A program made the position numbers and the translations under genes. A DNA stretch of 64,000 bases from Enhygromyxa salina. Its GTDB lineage: Bacteria > Myxococcota_A > Polyangia > Nannocystales > Nannocystaceae. The stretch lies in contig NZ_PVNL01000057.1 in the NCBI RefSeq assembly GCF_002994635.1, positions 1-64,000 on the forward strand, read 5' to 3'. The notes beneath the pieces are model-generated. The model was not told the origin of the DNA, ran no database searches, and was given only the letters and a program-made list of their open reading frames with translations. Positions within the stretch are counted from its first letter, which is position 1. Each line of letters opens with the position of its first letter. This document shows positions 32,443 to 41,968 of this stretch, one piece after another.

Positions 32443-34530
32443 TCAGCGCGATTGCAGCAAGAACGGGTAGCTGACCAGCGCCGTGCCGCCACCGACGACG
32501 CGGGGGAACTGCCACCGCTTGACCGCCTTGGCGATGCAGTTGGCGACCGAGCCGTCCTTGGCGGTGTCCTCTTGCACGACCGAGCTGCCGACCTTGCCCG
32601 TGCCCATGATCGAGAACTGAATGGTCACGCGGCCCTGCAGGTTGGGGTTCTTCAGCAGCCCTGCGTTGTAGCAGCTGCGGACCTCGTTGAGGTGGGCGCG
32701 GACGATCCGGCGGATCATGTCCCTGTCGATGCCGCTCCCGGTGACCTCGCCCTTGCCGACCCGTGGAACCGGCACCTTCTCCTTGCGATCACCGAACCCG
32801 ATCACGCCGCCGTTGCCACCTTGGTTGCCGTGGTACAGGCCGCCCGTGCCGTTGCCGTGACCGAGCAACCCGGTGTTGCTCATGCCGATCAGGCCCCCAG
32901 CCGTGCCGCCACCCTGGCGGCCGACTCCCACGAGGCCGAGCCCCGCGTTGCCGTAGGAGGCCGCCTGATCGACGCCGACCAGGTTGCCCCAGATGTCGGC
33001 GTCGTCGTTGCCGACCGCGAACGCGCCACCGTCGACGGACGCGAGGAAGTGCTTGTCGGTCGAGGCGAGGATCCCCAGGATCCCGGCCGTGCGCGCCGAC
33101 TGGTTCGGATCGAAGTGGCGGGTGATCTGGGGGACCGCGTGCTTGGGCCCCTTCATCGCGTAGGCGCCCTGGCTCGACTTCTCCTTGGGGTTGCCCATCT
33201 TGCCCTCGGGCCCAGCCGCGCGCTTGCCCGACTCGCCGCTCTGGGCCTCGTCGTCGGGCACGTCGGAGTCCATCTCGATCGGCTCGGCCTGCTGCTCCTC
33301 GTCGGCCTGGTGGAAGTACGAGGCGAACCGAGCCGCGGCCTCGTCGTCGGCCATCTGCATGGCCAGCGCGTCGTCGGGCATCGAGCGCATCAGCAGGTAG
33401 AAGGCCGTCGCCAGCGTCGCGGTGCCGCCGAAGTAGCCCCAGAACGGCCAGTCGACCTCACCGCGTCCGGCCACGATCGCCCCGCGCTTGACCAGGTTGA
33501 CGTTGAAGCGGATGTCGCCGTGCTCGACCTTGGCCCGGGCGCCGCTCGGCAGCGCGTAGTGGTAGGCGCCGTCGCTCGCGTGGGCGCGACCGGTGGCGAC
33601 GAGATCCGCGAGCGAGAGCTGATGCTCGCCGAGCTCGACGCTGCCGCGCATCGCGGGCGTGAACGACAGCGCGTAGCCACCATTCATGCGCGAGATCAGC
33701 GCGGACGCGGCCGGGTCTTGCAGCCCGTCACCGCTGACCTTGAAGTTGGCCTCGCTGCCCTCGCCGATCGTGAAGGCGTCGAGCCCCACATCGCGGCGAC
33801 GCAGCGCGCCACCCAAGAACGGCACCACACCCAGGAGCGCGAGCATCAAGCCCAGCGAGCCAGTGCCGAGCCCTGGGGCGGGCGGCGCCTCAGCGTGACG
33901 CTGTTGCGCCTCGGCGACCGCGGCGTTGTGTTGCTCCCACGGCTGCGACACCTCGTAGCCAAACAACCCGAGCCCGCCGACCATCAACACCCCACCAAAG
34001 GCCATCAGCGGCAGCACGGTGCGTCGGCGGCTGCGGGTCTGCCCGACGTGGGCGACGTCGAGGATCGAGCGACCGTAGGTGGTGATCACCTCGGCGACCT
34101 CTTCGCTGCTGTCCTCGACCTTCGAGAGATCGATGCTGACGTTGGCCTGGGGGGCAGGGGCGGCCATGACTGGCGCGCTGGCGACCGCGGCGGTCGGCTC
34201 ATGATGGACGGGCGCGGCGACCGAGTCAGCGATCGTCAGCTCGAGGCGGTAGGGGCCGAGCTCGAGCTTGTCGCCGCTGGAGAGCTCGTGGCTGCGATCG
34301 ATCATGTCGCCGTTGAGCAAGGTGCCCGAGCTGCTGCCGAGGTCGATGAGGCGGACATCTCCGGTGGCGCCGACCTCGATGACAGCGTGCATGCGACCCA
34401 CGGCCTCACCCTCGAGCCGCAGGTGGCTGCTCGACAGACGCCCCAGCTTGATCACCTCTTGCGAGAAGCTGCGAGTGTCGACGAGTTGGTCGTTGAGGAA
34501 GATGCGAAAGCTGATCGTCTTGCTGGCCAT
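32443..34530 (-). CDS. FHA domain / AgmX-PglI C-terminal domain envelope protein
   Basis: 695 aa from ATG 34530. The N-terminal FHA domain covers about residues 20-95 (GRLSSSHLRLEG, GRMHAVIE, GSSSGTLLNGD). Hydrophobic helices lie at about 165-185, 210-230 and 355-375, followed by a Gly/Asn-rich linker. The last ~95 residues are an AgmX/PglI-type, TonB-like domain (VRAHLNEVRSCYN, GRVTIQFSIMGTGKVG, KAVKRWQFPR). This architecture couples Ser/Thr phosphorylation signals in the cytoplasm to a periplasm-spanning transducer. In Myxococcus the related AgmX and PglI proteins belong to the gliding machinery, but no gliding function can be claimed here. Confidence 0.82.
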   Translation of the reverse strand: MASKTISFRIFLNDQLVDTRSFSQEVIKLGRLSSSHLRLEGEAVGRMHAVIEVGATGDVRLIDLGSSSGTLLNGDMIDRSHELSSGDKLELGPYRLELTIADSVAAPVHHEPTAAVASAPVMAAPAPQANVSIDLSKVEDSSEEVAEVITTYGRSILDVAHVGQTRSRRRTVLPLMAFGGVLMVGGLGLFGYEVSQPWEQHNAAVAEAQQRHAEAPPAPGLGTGSLGLMLALLGVVPFLGGALRRRDVGLDAFTIGEGSEANFKVSGDGLQDPAASALISRMNGGYALSFTPAMRGSVELGEHQLSLADLVATGRAHASDGAYHYALPSGARAKVEHGDIRFNVNLVKRGAIVAGRGEVDWPFWGYFGGTATLATAFYLLMRSMPDDALAMQMADDEAAARFASYFHQADEEQQAEPIEMDSDVPDDEAQSGESGKRAAGPEGKMGNPKEKSSQGAYAMKGPKHAVPQITRHFDPNQSARTAGILGILASTDKHFLASVDGGAFAVGNDDADIWGNLVGVDQAASYGNAGLGLVGVGRQGGGTAGGLIGMSNTGLLGHGNGTGGLYHGNQGGNGGVIGFGDRKEKVPVPRVGKGEVTGSGIDRDMIRRIVRAHLNEVRSCYNAGLLKNPNLQGRVTIQFSIMGTGKVGSSVVQEDTAKDGSVANCIAKAVKRWQFPRVVGGGTALVSYPFLLQSR

Positions 34531-34803
34531 GATGTTCTTCACCCTCGGGCTCGGCGAACGGCCGAGCGGAACTAACGTGAAAGTCGTGCGGGGCCTTGGT
34601 GCGGGGGCGTCGACGCTGCATCGCAAGCAGTGCGGGGCGGGGTCGAAGCCTCGGGGGCCATCGCGTTGTTCGGGGCCAGAGACATCGACCCCCCCTCGAG
34701 GTTCCGAGCCTCGGAAAAAATATCTAGCGCCCAAGTGCTTGAATTCACTGGCGCATTGGCTGGCCGCGCGGGTGGCTAGCGTTGTTTTCAGCGCGAGCCT
34801 GGC

Positions 34804-36585
34804 TCAGCGGTAGGGGCCTTGATCGCCTCGAAGCAGGCGTCCGAGCGCAAACATGGCCTCGACGCGGTCGCGCTCGAGGTCGGGATCGGGGAGCGGGGCT
34901 GGCAACAGCACGCGCACCCGCGTGGCTTCAATGTGCAGGGCCACGCGCGCGGGGGCGATCCCCCATTGCGGTGGATGCACGAGCTCGACGATCGGCAGCT
35001 CGTGGTCGGGCAGCGCGGTGTCGCCGGTCCAGATCAAGTGATGGCGACTGGGAATCATGGTCGAGGCGTCGAGCTCGATCCGGGTCGCGCGGAGCTGGCC
35101 GTCGTCATTGAAGTCACAGCCGATCACCAGGCGCAGCTCGTCGCGGACCAGCTCGAGGCGCAGATCGCCGCGGCGTAGCTGCGCACCTCGCCGCCTGGCC
35201 GCTCGCTCCCAGCCGGCGAGGTGCTCGCCCATGACCGCCGGGGCCGGCACGCTGTCCGGGAGCGCCGCGAGCAGCGGCGCCAGCGTGACCAACCACCCGG
35301 CGAAGTCCCGCAGCGGCGCGAGCTCGAGCCCGGCGCCGTCGAGGGCGAACCGCAAGTGTCGATCGTCGGCGGCGAGCAGCTCATGGTCGACGTCCTCGAT
35401 CCGCTCGCCCAGCTGCGCGTGGATGACCGCCAGCTGCGCGGCGTCCCGTGACGCGAGGCCGGTCTCGATCGCGCCGAGCAGGGTTCGGCGCTCGCGACGG
35501 ACATGCAGGCCGACCCCGAGATCGGGGAACTCCAGCAAGCCGTGGATCCGCGGGCGGCCGTCGTGCTCGTGGCTGCGGTGCAGCTCGATCGCCACGCCAT
35601 CGACCACCCCGCGCAGCCGATCATCGGCGAACTCCAGCCCGGTCGCGTGCGCGACGTTGGTCCAGATCAAGCGCAGCCGGGCCGAGCCAACCGCGAGCGG
35701 GGCGGCGAACTCGGCCTCGTCGACCCGCGCCCGATCCTGAACCCGAGCCTGCACGTGGATCGGGACGCGCAGCTGCGGGTTGACGCCCCACGCGACGTCG
35801 GCGTGGATCTGCAGCAGCCAGCGCAGCTCGCAGCCGTGCAGCTCGAACGCGGGCTCCAAGCTGTTCGGCAGCTGCAGATTGAACAGGATCGGCTGCAGCT
35901 CGCCGGGGTGAGCGTCGAGGGCGACCGCCCAGCGGTTGACGATGTGGTCGTTGGACGTGTGCCCGAGCCCCTCGGGGAACCGCTCGCGCGCGACCACGTC
36001 GACGTGGAGCTTGCGGTAGCGGTTGCGATCGACGTTGCCGAGCGCAGCGCTGAGTCGCAAGGTGCCGCCGGCGACCACACACCGCTGACCCAGCGAGACC
36101 TCGATGTACGGGCCCTTGGCCGGCGGGCCGCCAGCGTGGCTGACGAACACCATCGCGCCTTCGTCGGCGATCGGGCGCGGGGCGCCAGCGAGACGGACGA
36201 CGAAGTCCACGCGCTTGTCGGGCCACCACGGGATGTCGACGTGGACGCGGACGCCATACTCGACGTTGAGTCGATCGCCCTCGCGCGAGCCGGGCAGCTC
36301 GGCGTTGAGCGAGACCGCGGTCTCGAGCCGATGCTCACCCGCCGCGAGCTCGGTCTGATCGGAGAGCAGGGGGATGTGGTGGTCCAGGAACCGCGAGCTG
36401 TAGCGATGGCGACCGTACTGCCCGGTCGTGTACCACGCGACATCGCCAATCAAAGTGAGCGAGACCGCGTCGACTGGCACCGGCTTGGGGCACTGCAGCT
36501 CGACGATGAACTGCCCGATCTCACCGGCGACCAGCGCTCGCGGTAGCAGCAGACGGACATTCGGGCGAGTCTTGATCAGCGCCAT
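34804..36585 (-). CDS. Arrestin-like beta-sandwich protein of unknown function
   Basis: 593 aa from ATG 36585; the longer frame to 36918 runs into the divergent gene. The N-terminal ~290 residues show repeated beta strands in an arrestin/Spo0M-like pattern (VAGEIGQFIVELQCPKPVPV, GEHRLETAVSLNAELPGS, GGTLRLSAALGNVDRN). The rest is mixed alpha/beta with no known catalytic motif and no signal or membrane segment. The fold assignment is an inference from pattern only. The 273-bp gap to the FHA gene contains no further gene. Confidence 0.6.
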   Translation of the reverse strand: MALIKTRPNVRLLLPRALVAGEIGQFIVELQCPKPVPVDAVSLTLIGDVAWYTTGQYGRHRYSSRFLDHHIPLLSDQTELAAGEHRLETAVSLNAELPGSREGDRLNVEYGVRVHVDIPWWPDKRVDFVVRLAGAPRPIADEGAMVFVSHAGGPPAKGPYIEVSLGQRCVVAGGTLRLSAALGNVDRNRYRKLHVDVVARERFPEGLGHTSNDHIVNRWAVALDAHPGELQPILFNLQLPNSLEPAFELHGCELRWLLQIHADVAWGVNPQLRVPIHVQARVQDRARVDEAEFAAPLAVGSARLRLIWTNVAHATGLEFADDRLRGVVDGVAIELHRSHEHDGRPRIHGLLEFPDLGVGLHVRRERRTLLGAIETGLASRDAAQLAVIHAQLGERIEDVDHELLAADDRHLRFALDGAGLELAPLRDFAGWLVTLAPLLAALPDSVPAPAVMGEHLAGWERAARRRGAQLRRGDLRLELVRDELRLVIGCDFNDDGQLRATRIELDASTMIPSRHHLIWTGDTALPDHELPIVELVHPPQWGIAPARVALHIEATRVRVLLPAPLPDPDLERDRVEAMFALGRLLRGDQGPYR

Positions 36586-36687
36586 CGGCGGCCTCGCGCG
36601 ATTGGACCACGCCCGTGTGGCCGCGTCGAGTCGCGCGCGCCGAGTCGCCGCGCTGGCCCTCACACCTCCACGAGATACACTCAGCCA

Positions 36688-37308
36688 ATGGCCAAGAAGA
36701 TCGGCGTGGTCGCGCTCGTGCTCGTCGTCTTGCTCGCGGCTGGCCTCGGGTGGATGTGGCACCGGATCACCGCGCTGCCCGACTGGTACACGAGCGCCGA
36801 CATGATCGCCGAAGACGGCAGCCCGCGCGTCGACGAGGACTGGGTCCAGATCCCGGCGGCCGAGCGCCCAGCCGACGCACCCGCCGGCGCCGAGGTCTAC
36901 CAGCTGCGAAACCCTCACCTGCGCGCGGGTAAGAAGACCGCGCCGATCAAGCAGGCGATCAAGCAGTCCCGCGCGACCTACTCGGCTGGATCGCTCGACG
37001 CCGGGGCCGTCATCAACCTATCGAAGATGGATCTCGACTCGCTCAACGACACCGAGCGGGCCCGCTACGAAGACACGATCGAGGCGTTCCCGGCCCTGAC
37101 CGGACGCGACGTCTACGTCGGCATCGAAGGTGGCGTGGCCGACCGCGAGGGCAAGCTCGCGCTCGGACCCCAGACCATGCTGCGCGTCGGCGACACCCGC
37201 TACTCCCTGAAGACCGTCGCCAAGCGGCTCGGGATCAGCGAGGCGGAGCTGCGCAGCACCATTCAGAAAGAGCTAGGCCGCATCAACGTCGAGCCCCCAA
37301 AGGGGTAG
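36688..37308 (+). CDS. Membrane-anchored hypothetical protein
   Basis: 206 aa. A signal anchor (about residues 4-22, IGVVALVLVVLLAAGLGWMW) is followed by a soluble domain containing TALPDWYT and LDSLNDTERARYEDTI. The C-terminus has a helix-turn-helix-like YSLKTVAKRLGISEAELRS segment. No family is recognised. It is divergent from the beta-sandwich gene and convergent with the mqn operon (84-bp gap). A periplasmic location is likely. Confidence 0.7.
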   Translation: MAKKIGVVALVLVVLLAAGLGWMWHRITALPDWYTSADMIAEDGSPRVDEDWVQIPAAERPADAPAGAEVYQLRNPHLRAGKKTAPIKQAIKQSRATYSAGSLDAGAVINLSKMDLDSLNDTERARYEDTIEAFPALTGRDVYVGIEGGVADREGKLALGPQTMLRVGDTRYSLKTVAKRLGISEAELRSTIQKELGRINVEPPKG

Positions 37309-37391
37309 CCCGGGGTGTGGGCAAAGACCCCAAGCGACCAGACGCGCCAGCGGCTGCAGTCGGCGAAGTGCCACAGCGTATGTGGGGGTCC

Positions 37392-39398
37392 TCAAAGGAT
37401 TCCGTATTCCATCGTGCGGCGGCGTGGCTCGAAGCCGGCCAGGCGGATGTGCTTCTCGATCTCCCGCGCCGTCATCATGAAGTGCGCACCCGCGGTCGAG
37501 ACCACGTTCTCTTCGATCATGACCGAGCCAAAGTCGTTGGCGCCGAAGCGCAGGGCGATCTCACCGATCTCCGGCCCGAGCGTCGGCCACGAGACCTGAA
37601 TGTTGTCGATGTTGTCGAGGTACAGCCGCGCGAGCGCCTGGACCCGCAGGTAGCGAAACGCCGAGGTGTCGTCGCGCAGCTTTAGGCGGGTGCCAGCGGC
37701 CTGAAACGGCCAGGCGATGAAGGCCGTGAACCCGCCGGTCTCGTCCTGCAGGCGGCGCAGGCGATCCATGTGCATGAGGATGTGCTCGGGGGTCTCTTGA
37801 AACCCGAACACCATCGTCGCGGAGCTGCGCATCCCGAGCGCATGGGCGGCGCGCATGACCTCGAGCCACTCGTCGGTCGAGTTCTTGAATGGGCTGATCC
37901 GGTTGCGAATCTCGTCGTCGAGGATCTCGGCGCCGCCGCCCGGCAGCGAGTCCATGCCGGCCGCCTGCAAGCGCCGCAGCACCTCGATGACCGGGAGCTC
38001 CTCGATCTGCGCGATGTGGATGATCTCGGTGGGCGAAAGCGCGTGGAGCTTGAGGCTGAAGTTGGCCTTGGTCCAGCGGAACAGATCCTCGTAGTAGTCG
38101 AGGCCAAGCTCGGGGTTGAGGCCGCCCTGCAGCAGGATCTGGATGCCGCCGAGCTGCTCGGTCTCGCTGAACTTCTGGGCCAGCTGCTCGCGGCTGAGCA
38201 CGTAGCCGCGGCCGGTCTTGTCGGTCGGCGGCACGTAGAAATTGCAGAACTTGCAGCGGGTGACGCAGTAGTTGGTGTAGTTGACGTTGCGGTCGATGAT
38301 GTAGGTGACGTTGCCGTCGCCGTGCAGGGCCTGGCGGCGCTGATCGGCGGCCTCACCCAGGCGCATCAGCGGCGCGTACTCGTAGAGGAACAGGCCCTCG
38401 GCCAGGTCGATGCGCTGGCCTGCGGCCGCGCGCTGAAGGATCGCGTCGACGTCGAGCGGCTCGGTCCGGCGGGCCCGTGCGGCGACGAGCTGCTCCGGCG
38501 CGCCCGCGCCGACGAAGCTGACGTGGACCTGGTCTTCGGGGTGGAGCCCGGGGATCTCGATCAGGCCGGCGAGCCGACAGCGCGACAGGTACTCGACCAG
38601 CCCTTCGCGCTGCTGGGTCTCGAGCCCGTAGCGGATCGTCTTGCGCAGGTAGTCGGCGTAGCGGGTCTCGGGCAGCACCGGCTCGGTGCTCTGCCCGTCG
38701 CGGCGGGCGAGCAGCTCGTCGCGGTACTGCTTGGCGATCGCCTCGGCGTACTTGCCCAGGCTTCGGTCGCGGGCGCGCTGCAGCGCCTCCACGTGCTCGG
38801 GCCCGAGCACGCCGGGACGCGCAGCCCAGAACGCGAACACCATCGGCAGCCCGGTGGTCTCGAACCATTTCGCGCCGAGATCCCAGGTGTGCTCGAAGCG
38901 ATCGCGCAGACCAAACGCGGCGTCGCCGATGATCAGCGCGGCGGCGGTCCCGTTCGACGCGCGGACCAGCGCCTCACCGCGGCCATGCTCGACCCGCTCG
39001 AGCTGCGGCGACAGGCCGCGCTCGTGCAACAGCAGCCGCAGCAGCAGCGCCGAGCTGCGCGACGCGCCGTCGAGGTAGATGATCGTCGCGTCCTCGATCG
39101 GCCGCTCGGCGCACACGATCACGGTCTCGACCGCGCCGCGGCAGCCGATCCCGATGCCCGGAACCACCTCCCACTCGGGGTGATCGACGTAGCTCGCAAC
39201 CGGCACCAGCGCGAGATCGCAGTCACCAGCGGTCAGCGCCGCGGCGCAGTCGGCCGGCAGCGCCTCGACGACCTCGAACATCGGGGTGCCGTCGGCGTGG
39301 CGCGGGGTGTGCTTGGGATCGATGAGGGTGTGGTACAGCGGTCGGCCGTTGAGAAACGACACCGCCTGGACCCGAATCGTCTGCTTGGTCGTGCTCAT
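37392..39398 (-). CDS. Fused chorismate dehydratase (MqnA) - cyclic dehypoxanthinyl futalosine synthase (MqnC)
   Basis: 668 aa. Residues about 1-285 form an MqnA-type periplasmic-binding-like fold (VSFLNGRPLYHTL, DCDLALVPVASY). They are followed from ~315 by a radical SAM enzyme with CVTRCKFC (about 378-385), LQGGLNPELGLDYYEDLF, LPGGGAEIL and the family C-terminus. MqnA converts chorismate to 3-enolpyruvylbenzoate; MqnC cyclises dehypoxanthine futalosine. These are usually separate genes. ATG 39398 has GGGAG five bases upstream and is preferred to ATG 39410. It is the last gene of the menaquinone operon; mqnB and mqnD are not in the window. Confidence 0.88.
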   Translation of the reverse strand: MSTTKQTIRVQAVSFLNGRPLYHTLIDPKHTPRHADGTPMFEVVEALPADCAAALTAGDCDLALVPVASYVDHPEWEVVPGIGIGCRGAVETVIVCAERPIEDATIIYLDGASRSSALLLRLLLHERGLSPQLERVEHGRGEALVRASNGTAAALIIGDAAFGLRDRFEHTWDLGAKWFETTGLPMVFAFWAARPGVLGPEHVEALQRARDRSLGKYAEAIAKQYRDELLARRDGQSTEPVLPETRYADYLRKTIRYGLETQQREGLVEYLSRCRLAGLIEIPGLHPEDQVHVSFVGAGAPEQLVAARARRTEPLDVDAILQRAAAGQRIDLAEGLFLYEYAPLMRLGEAADQRRQALHGDGNVTYIIDRNVNYTNYCVTRCKFCNFYVPPTDKTGRGYVLSREQLAQKFSETEQLGGIQILLQGGLNPELGLDYYEDLFRWTKANFSLKLHALSPTEIIHIAQIEELPVIEVLRRLQAAGMDSLPGGGAEILDDEIRNRISPFKNSTDEWLEVMRAAHALGMRSSATMVFGFQETPEHILMHMDRLRRLQDETGGFTAFIAWPFQAAGTRLKLRDDTSAFRYLRVQALARLYLDNIDNIQVSWPTLGPEIGEIALRFGANDFGSVMIEENVVSTAGAHFMMTAREIEKHIRLAGFEPRRRTMEYGIL

Positions 39399-39414
39399 GC
39401 GCGCTCCCATCGGC

Positions 39415-40596
39415 CTAGACCACCGGAAGTGAGACCCGACCGGCCTCGCTGGAGTAGGGCAAGCTGGCGTCGACGCGGATGCCCTCGAGCGCCGCGCCGT
39501 CGTCGATCCAGCGCTCGTGGTAGAGGGTGTCGCGCTCGACGGCGACGCGCCCGGCCTCGCGGATCAACCGGACGAGATCACCGCGCGACAGCGCCTGCGG
39601 GGTCTCGGCCCCGGCCATGTGATAAATTTTCTCTTCCTGGACCGTGCCGTCGAGGTCGTCGACGCCGAAGCTCAGCGAGATCTGAGCGGTCTTGATGCCG
39701 ATCATGATCCAGTAGGCCTTGATGTGCGCGATGTTGTGCAGCATCAGGCGCGCGACCGCGTAGGTGCGCAGGTTGTCGATCCCGGTCGGCGGCGGCAGCT
39801 TGGCGAGCGAGTTGTTGTCGGCGTGGAAGGCCAGCGGAATGAAGGTCTGAAACCCGCCGGTCTCGGCCTGCAGCTCGCGCAGCTGCAGCATGTGATCGAC
39901 GCGCTCTTCGAGGGTCTCGACGGTCCCGTAGAGCATCGTGCAGTTGGTCCGGATCCCCAGCCGATGGGCGGCGCGGTGGACCTCCAGCCACTGCTCGGCG
40001 TCAGCCTTGCCGCGACACAGCTTGCGCCGGGCTCGGGGCGCGAAGATCTCGGCGCCGCCGCCCGGCATGCTGTCGAGCCCGGCGTCCCGGAGCTCGCGCA
40101 GGACCTGCTCGTAGCTCAGCCCATACTTCTCCGCGAAGTAGTGGATCTCCACGGCGGTGTAGGCCTTGATGTGGATGTCGGGCCGCAGGGCCTTGAGCGC
40201 GCGCAGGCAGTCTTTGTAGTAGTCGAACGGCAGGTTGTGGTGGAGGCCGTTGACGATGTGGACCTCCGTGACCGGCTGATCCAGGCGATCGACCAGCTTC
40301 TGGCGGACCTCGTCGACCGACATCGTGTAGGCGGCGGGCGCGTCGGGCTCGAGCCGCGCGAACGAGCAGAACTTGCAGTCCGCCACGCACACGTTGGTCG
40401 GGTTGATGTGAAAGTTGACGTTGAAGAAGGTCTTGTCGCCGTGCAGCGCTTCGCGGCGCTCGTTGGCGAGGCCGCCGAGCGCGAGCAGATCGGGGTAGCG
40501 GTACAAGAACACGCCATCGTCGAGGTCGAGGGGCTGACCCTCGCGGACCTTGGCGGCGATCTGGGCGAAGCGAGTGGTGTCTTTGGGGAGCTTCAT
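39415..40596 (-). CDS. mqnE: Aminodeoxyfutalosine synthase (MqnE)
   Basis: 393 aa. A radical SAM enzyme with CVADCKFC (Cys70, 74, 77), the flanking NVNFHINPTN, EVHIVNGLHHNLPFDYY, DSMPGGGAEIF and a C-terminal domain ending in the DDLDGTVQEEKI region typical of MqnE. It joins 3-enolpyruvylbenzoate and S-adenosylmethionine to aminodeoxyfutalosine, the second step of the futalosine pathway. Its start overlaps the stop of the preceding gene (ATGA-type, 40593-40596). Confidence 0.93.
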   Translation of the reverse strand: MKLPKDTTRFAQIAAKVREGQPLDLDDGVFLYRYPDLLALGGLANERREALHGDKTFFNVNFHINPTNVCVADCKFCSFARLEPDAPAAYTMSVDEVRQKLVDRLDQPVTEVHIVNGLHHNLPFDYYKDCLRALKALRPDIHIKAYTAVEIHYFAEKYGLSYEQVLRELRDAGLDSMPGGGAEIFAPRARRKLCRGKADAEQWLEVHRAAHRLGIRTNCTMLYGTVETLEERVDHMLQLRELQAETGGFQTFIPLAFHADNNSLAKLPPPTGIDNLRTYAVARLMLHNIAHIKAYWIMIGIKTAQISLSFGVDDLDGTVQEEKIYHMAGAETPQALSRGDLVRLIREAGRVAVERDTLYHERWIDDGAALEGIRVDASLPYSSEAGRVSLPVV

Positions 40597-41357
40597 TTCT
40601 TGGGATCCCTTGCGGGCAGATCGAGGCTCGACAGCTCGATGCGTACGGTCTGGCGCCCGGTCTCGAGCGCCCGCGAGGCGGTGTCTTCATGCAGCGCGCA
40701 CTCGAGCCCGGCCTGCTCGATCAGGTTGCGCAGGCCGGTGATGCTGGTCTCGTCGGGGCGCGTGACCCCGGCGACCGGGAGGTGTCGATCGGCGCTGACG
40801 GGGCCCGCGAGCGTGTCGGCCCCGAACCCGAGCGCGACCTGGGCCAGGCGAATGCCGATGAGATCATGGCGGGCCTCGACGCGGATCGAGGCGGGCAGGG
40901 CCAAGCGGGCGGCCGAGATCGCCCACAGCCGATGGGTGCCCGCGGCGTCGCTCGAGAACGGCGCCACCGCGCAGGGCCCGAGGTGGGGGCTGGCGGCCGT
41001 CGGCGCGTTGGCTTCGCGCTCGGCGAGCGCCAGCAGCCACGCGACGTAGCGTCGGGCGCTGGCTTCGTCGGTGGACTCGACCGGGATCATCACGCGGTCT
41101 CCGGGCTGCCAGGCGTCGGGCTCGGGCCAGGCCTCGAGCGCCACGAACTCGTCACGGCGCAGCACCGCGGGCCCGGGCGGCCCCGCGAACACGGGCGTGG
41201 GTCGCAGCAAGGTCCGGGCGTCGAACATCTCGCCGCGGACCTCCATGGCCCACAGGCCCATGCGCGGTGGGTTGTGCCGCAGCGCCAGCAGCGTGGCTGC
41301 GTCGAAGCGCGCGGGCATCTCGTTGGGCAGCTCGTGGGTGTCGGGCATGTCGGTCAC
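40593..41357 (-). CDS. Unknown protein of the menaquinone operon, resembling the MqnC/MqnE C-terminus
   Basis: 254 aa. It has no CxxxCxxC cluster motif and no signal peptide. Its C-terminal ~90 residues (DLIGIRLAQVALGFGADTLAG, TGLRNLIEQAGLECALHED) line up with the C-terminal region of MqnE (MIGIKTAQISLSFGVDDLDG, LVRLIREAGRVAVERD). The N-terminal part (PPRMGLWAMEVRGEMFD) is unfamiliar. It overlaps ubiX upstream and mqnE downstream by 4 bp each, so a function in menaquinone synthesis is likely. A catalytically dead paralogue or assembly factor is an inference. Confidence 0.65.
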   Translation of the reverse strand: MTDMPDTHELPNEMPARFDAATLLALRHNPPRMGLWAMEVRGEMFDARTLLRPTPVFAGPPGPAVLRRDEFVALEAWPEPDAWQPGDRVMIPVESTDEASARRYVAWLLALAEREANAPTAASPHLGPCAVAPFSSDAAGTHRLWAISAARLALPASIRVEARHDLIGIRLAQVALGFGADTLAGPVSADRHLPVAGVTRPDETSITGLRNLIEQAGLECALHEDTASRALETGRQTVRIELSSLDLPARDPKK

Positions 41358-41968
41358 GGGGTGTGGCTGCAGGCTTGGCCCCAGCGCGGGAGCAGATCGA
41401 GGGGGACGCCCGCGCGGTCGAGCGCGCGGCCGACCACGGTGTCGACCGCCTGCTCGAGGGTCTGGATACCAGCATAGAAGCTGGGGACCGCCGGCAGCAC
41501 GATCGCGCCGGCCTCGGTCGCGGCGACCATGTTGCGCAGGTGCACGAGGCTCAGCGGGGTCTCGCGCACGACCAGGATCAGGCGGCGTCGCTCCTTGAGC
41601 GCGACCTCGCAGGCGCGGGCGATTAGATCGTCGCCGCCGCCGTGGGCGACGCGGGCCAGCGTGGACATCGAGCAGGGCATCACGACGACGGCGTCGGGGG
41701 CGTTGGAGCCCGACGCAAACGGAGCGCGATAGTCGAGGCGATCGAACCGGCGCAGGTGCTCGATCTCGCCGGGCAGCGGCTCACCGAGCTCGGCCTCCCA
41801 CACCTGCGGCGCGGTCGTGGAGGCGACCCACGCGACCTCGAGCGGGCGGCCGCGCGCGACCTCGGCGGCGAGCAGCGAGAGCGCGCGTCGGGCATAGATC
41901 GCACCGCTGGCGCCGGTGACCGCGAGCACCAGCTTGATCGGCTGCGTGGGCCCCACGGGCGCGGTCAA
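41354..41968 (-). CDS. ubiX: Flavin prenyltransferase UbiX
   Basis: 204 aa. The N-terminal FMN-binding motif (KLVLAVTGASGAIYA), VMPCSMSTLARVAHG, and the C-terminal VRETPLSLVHLRNM and PAVPSFYAG identify UbiX/Pad1. It makes prenylated FMN for a UbiD-type decarboxylase, which here would act on the futalosine-derived naphthoate; no ubiD lies in the window. The start is taken as the TTG whose bases overlap the ubiE stop (TTGA). The frame extends further upstream, but only through ubiE out of frame. Confidence 0.92.
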   Translation of the reverse strand: MTAPVGPTQPIKLVLAVTGASGAIYARRALSLLAAEVARGRPLEVAWVASTTAPQVWEAELGEPLPGEIEHLRRFDRLDYRAPFASGSNAPDAVVVMPCSMSTLARVAHGGGDDLIARACEVALKERRRLILVVRETPLSLVHLRNMVAATEAGAIVLPAVPSFYAGIQTLEQAVDTVVGRALDRAGVPLDLLPRWGQACSHTP

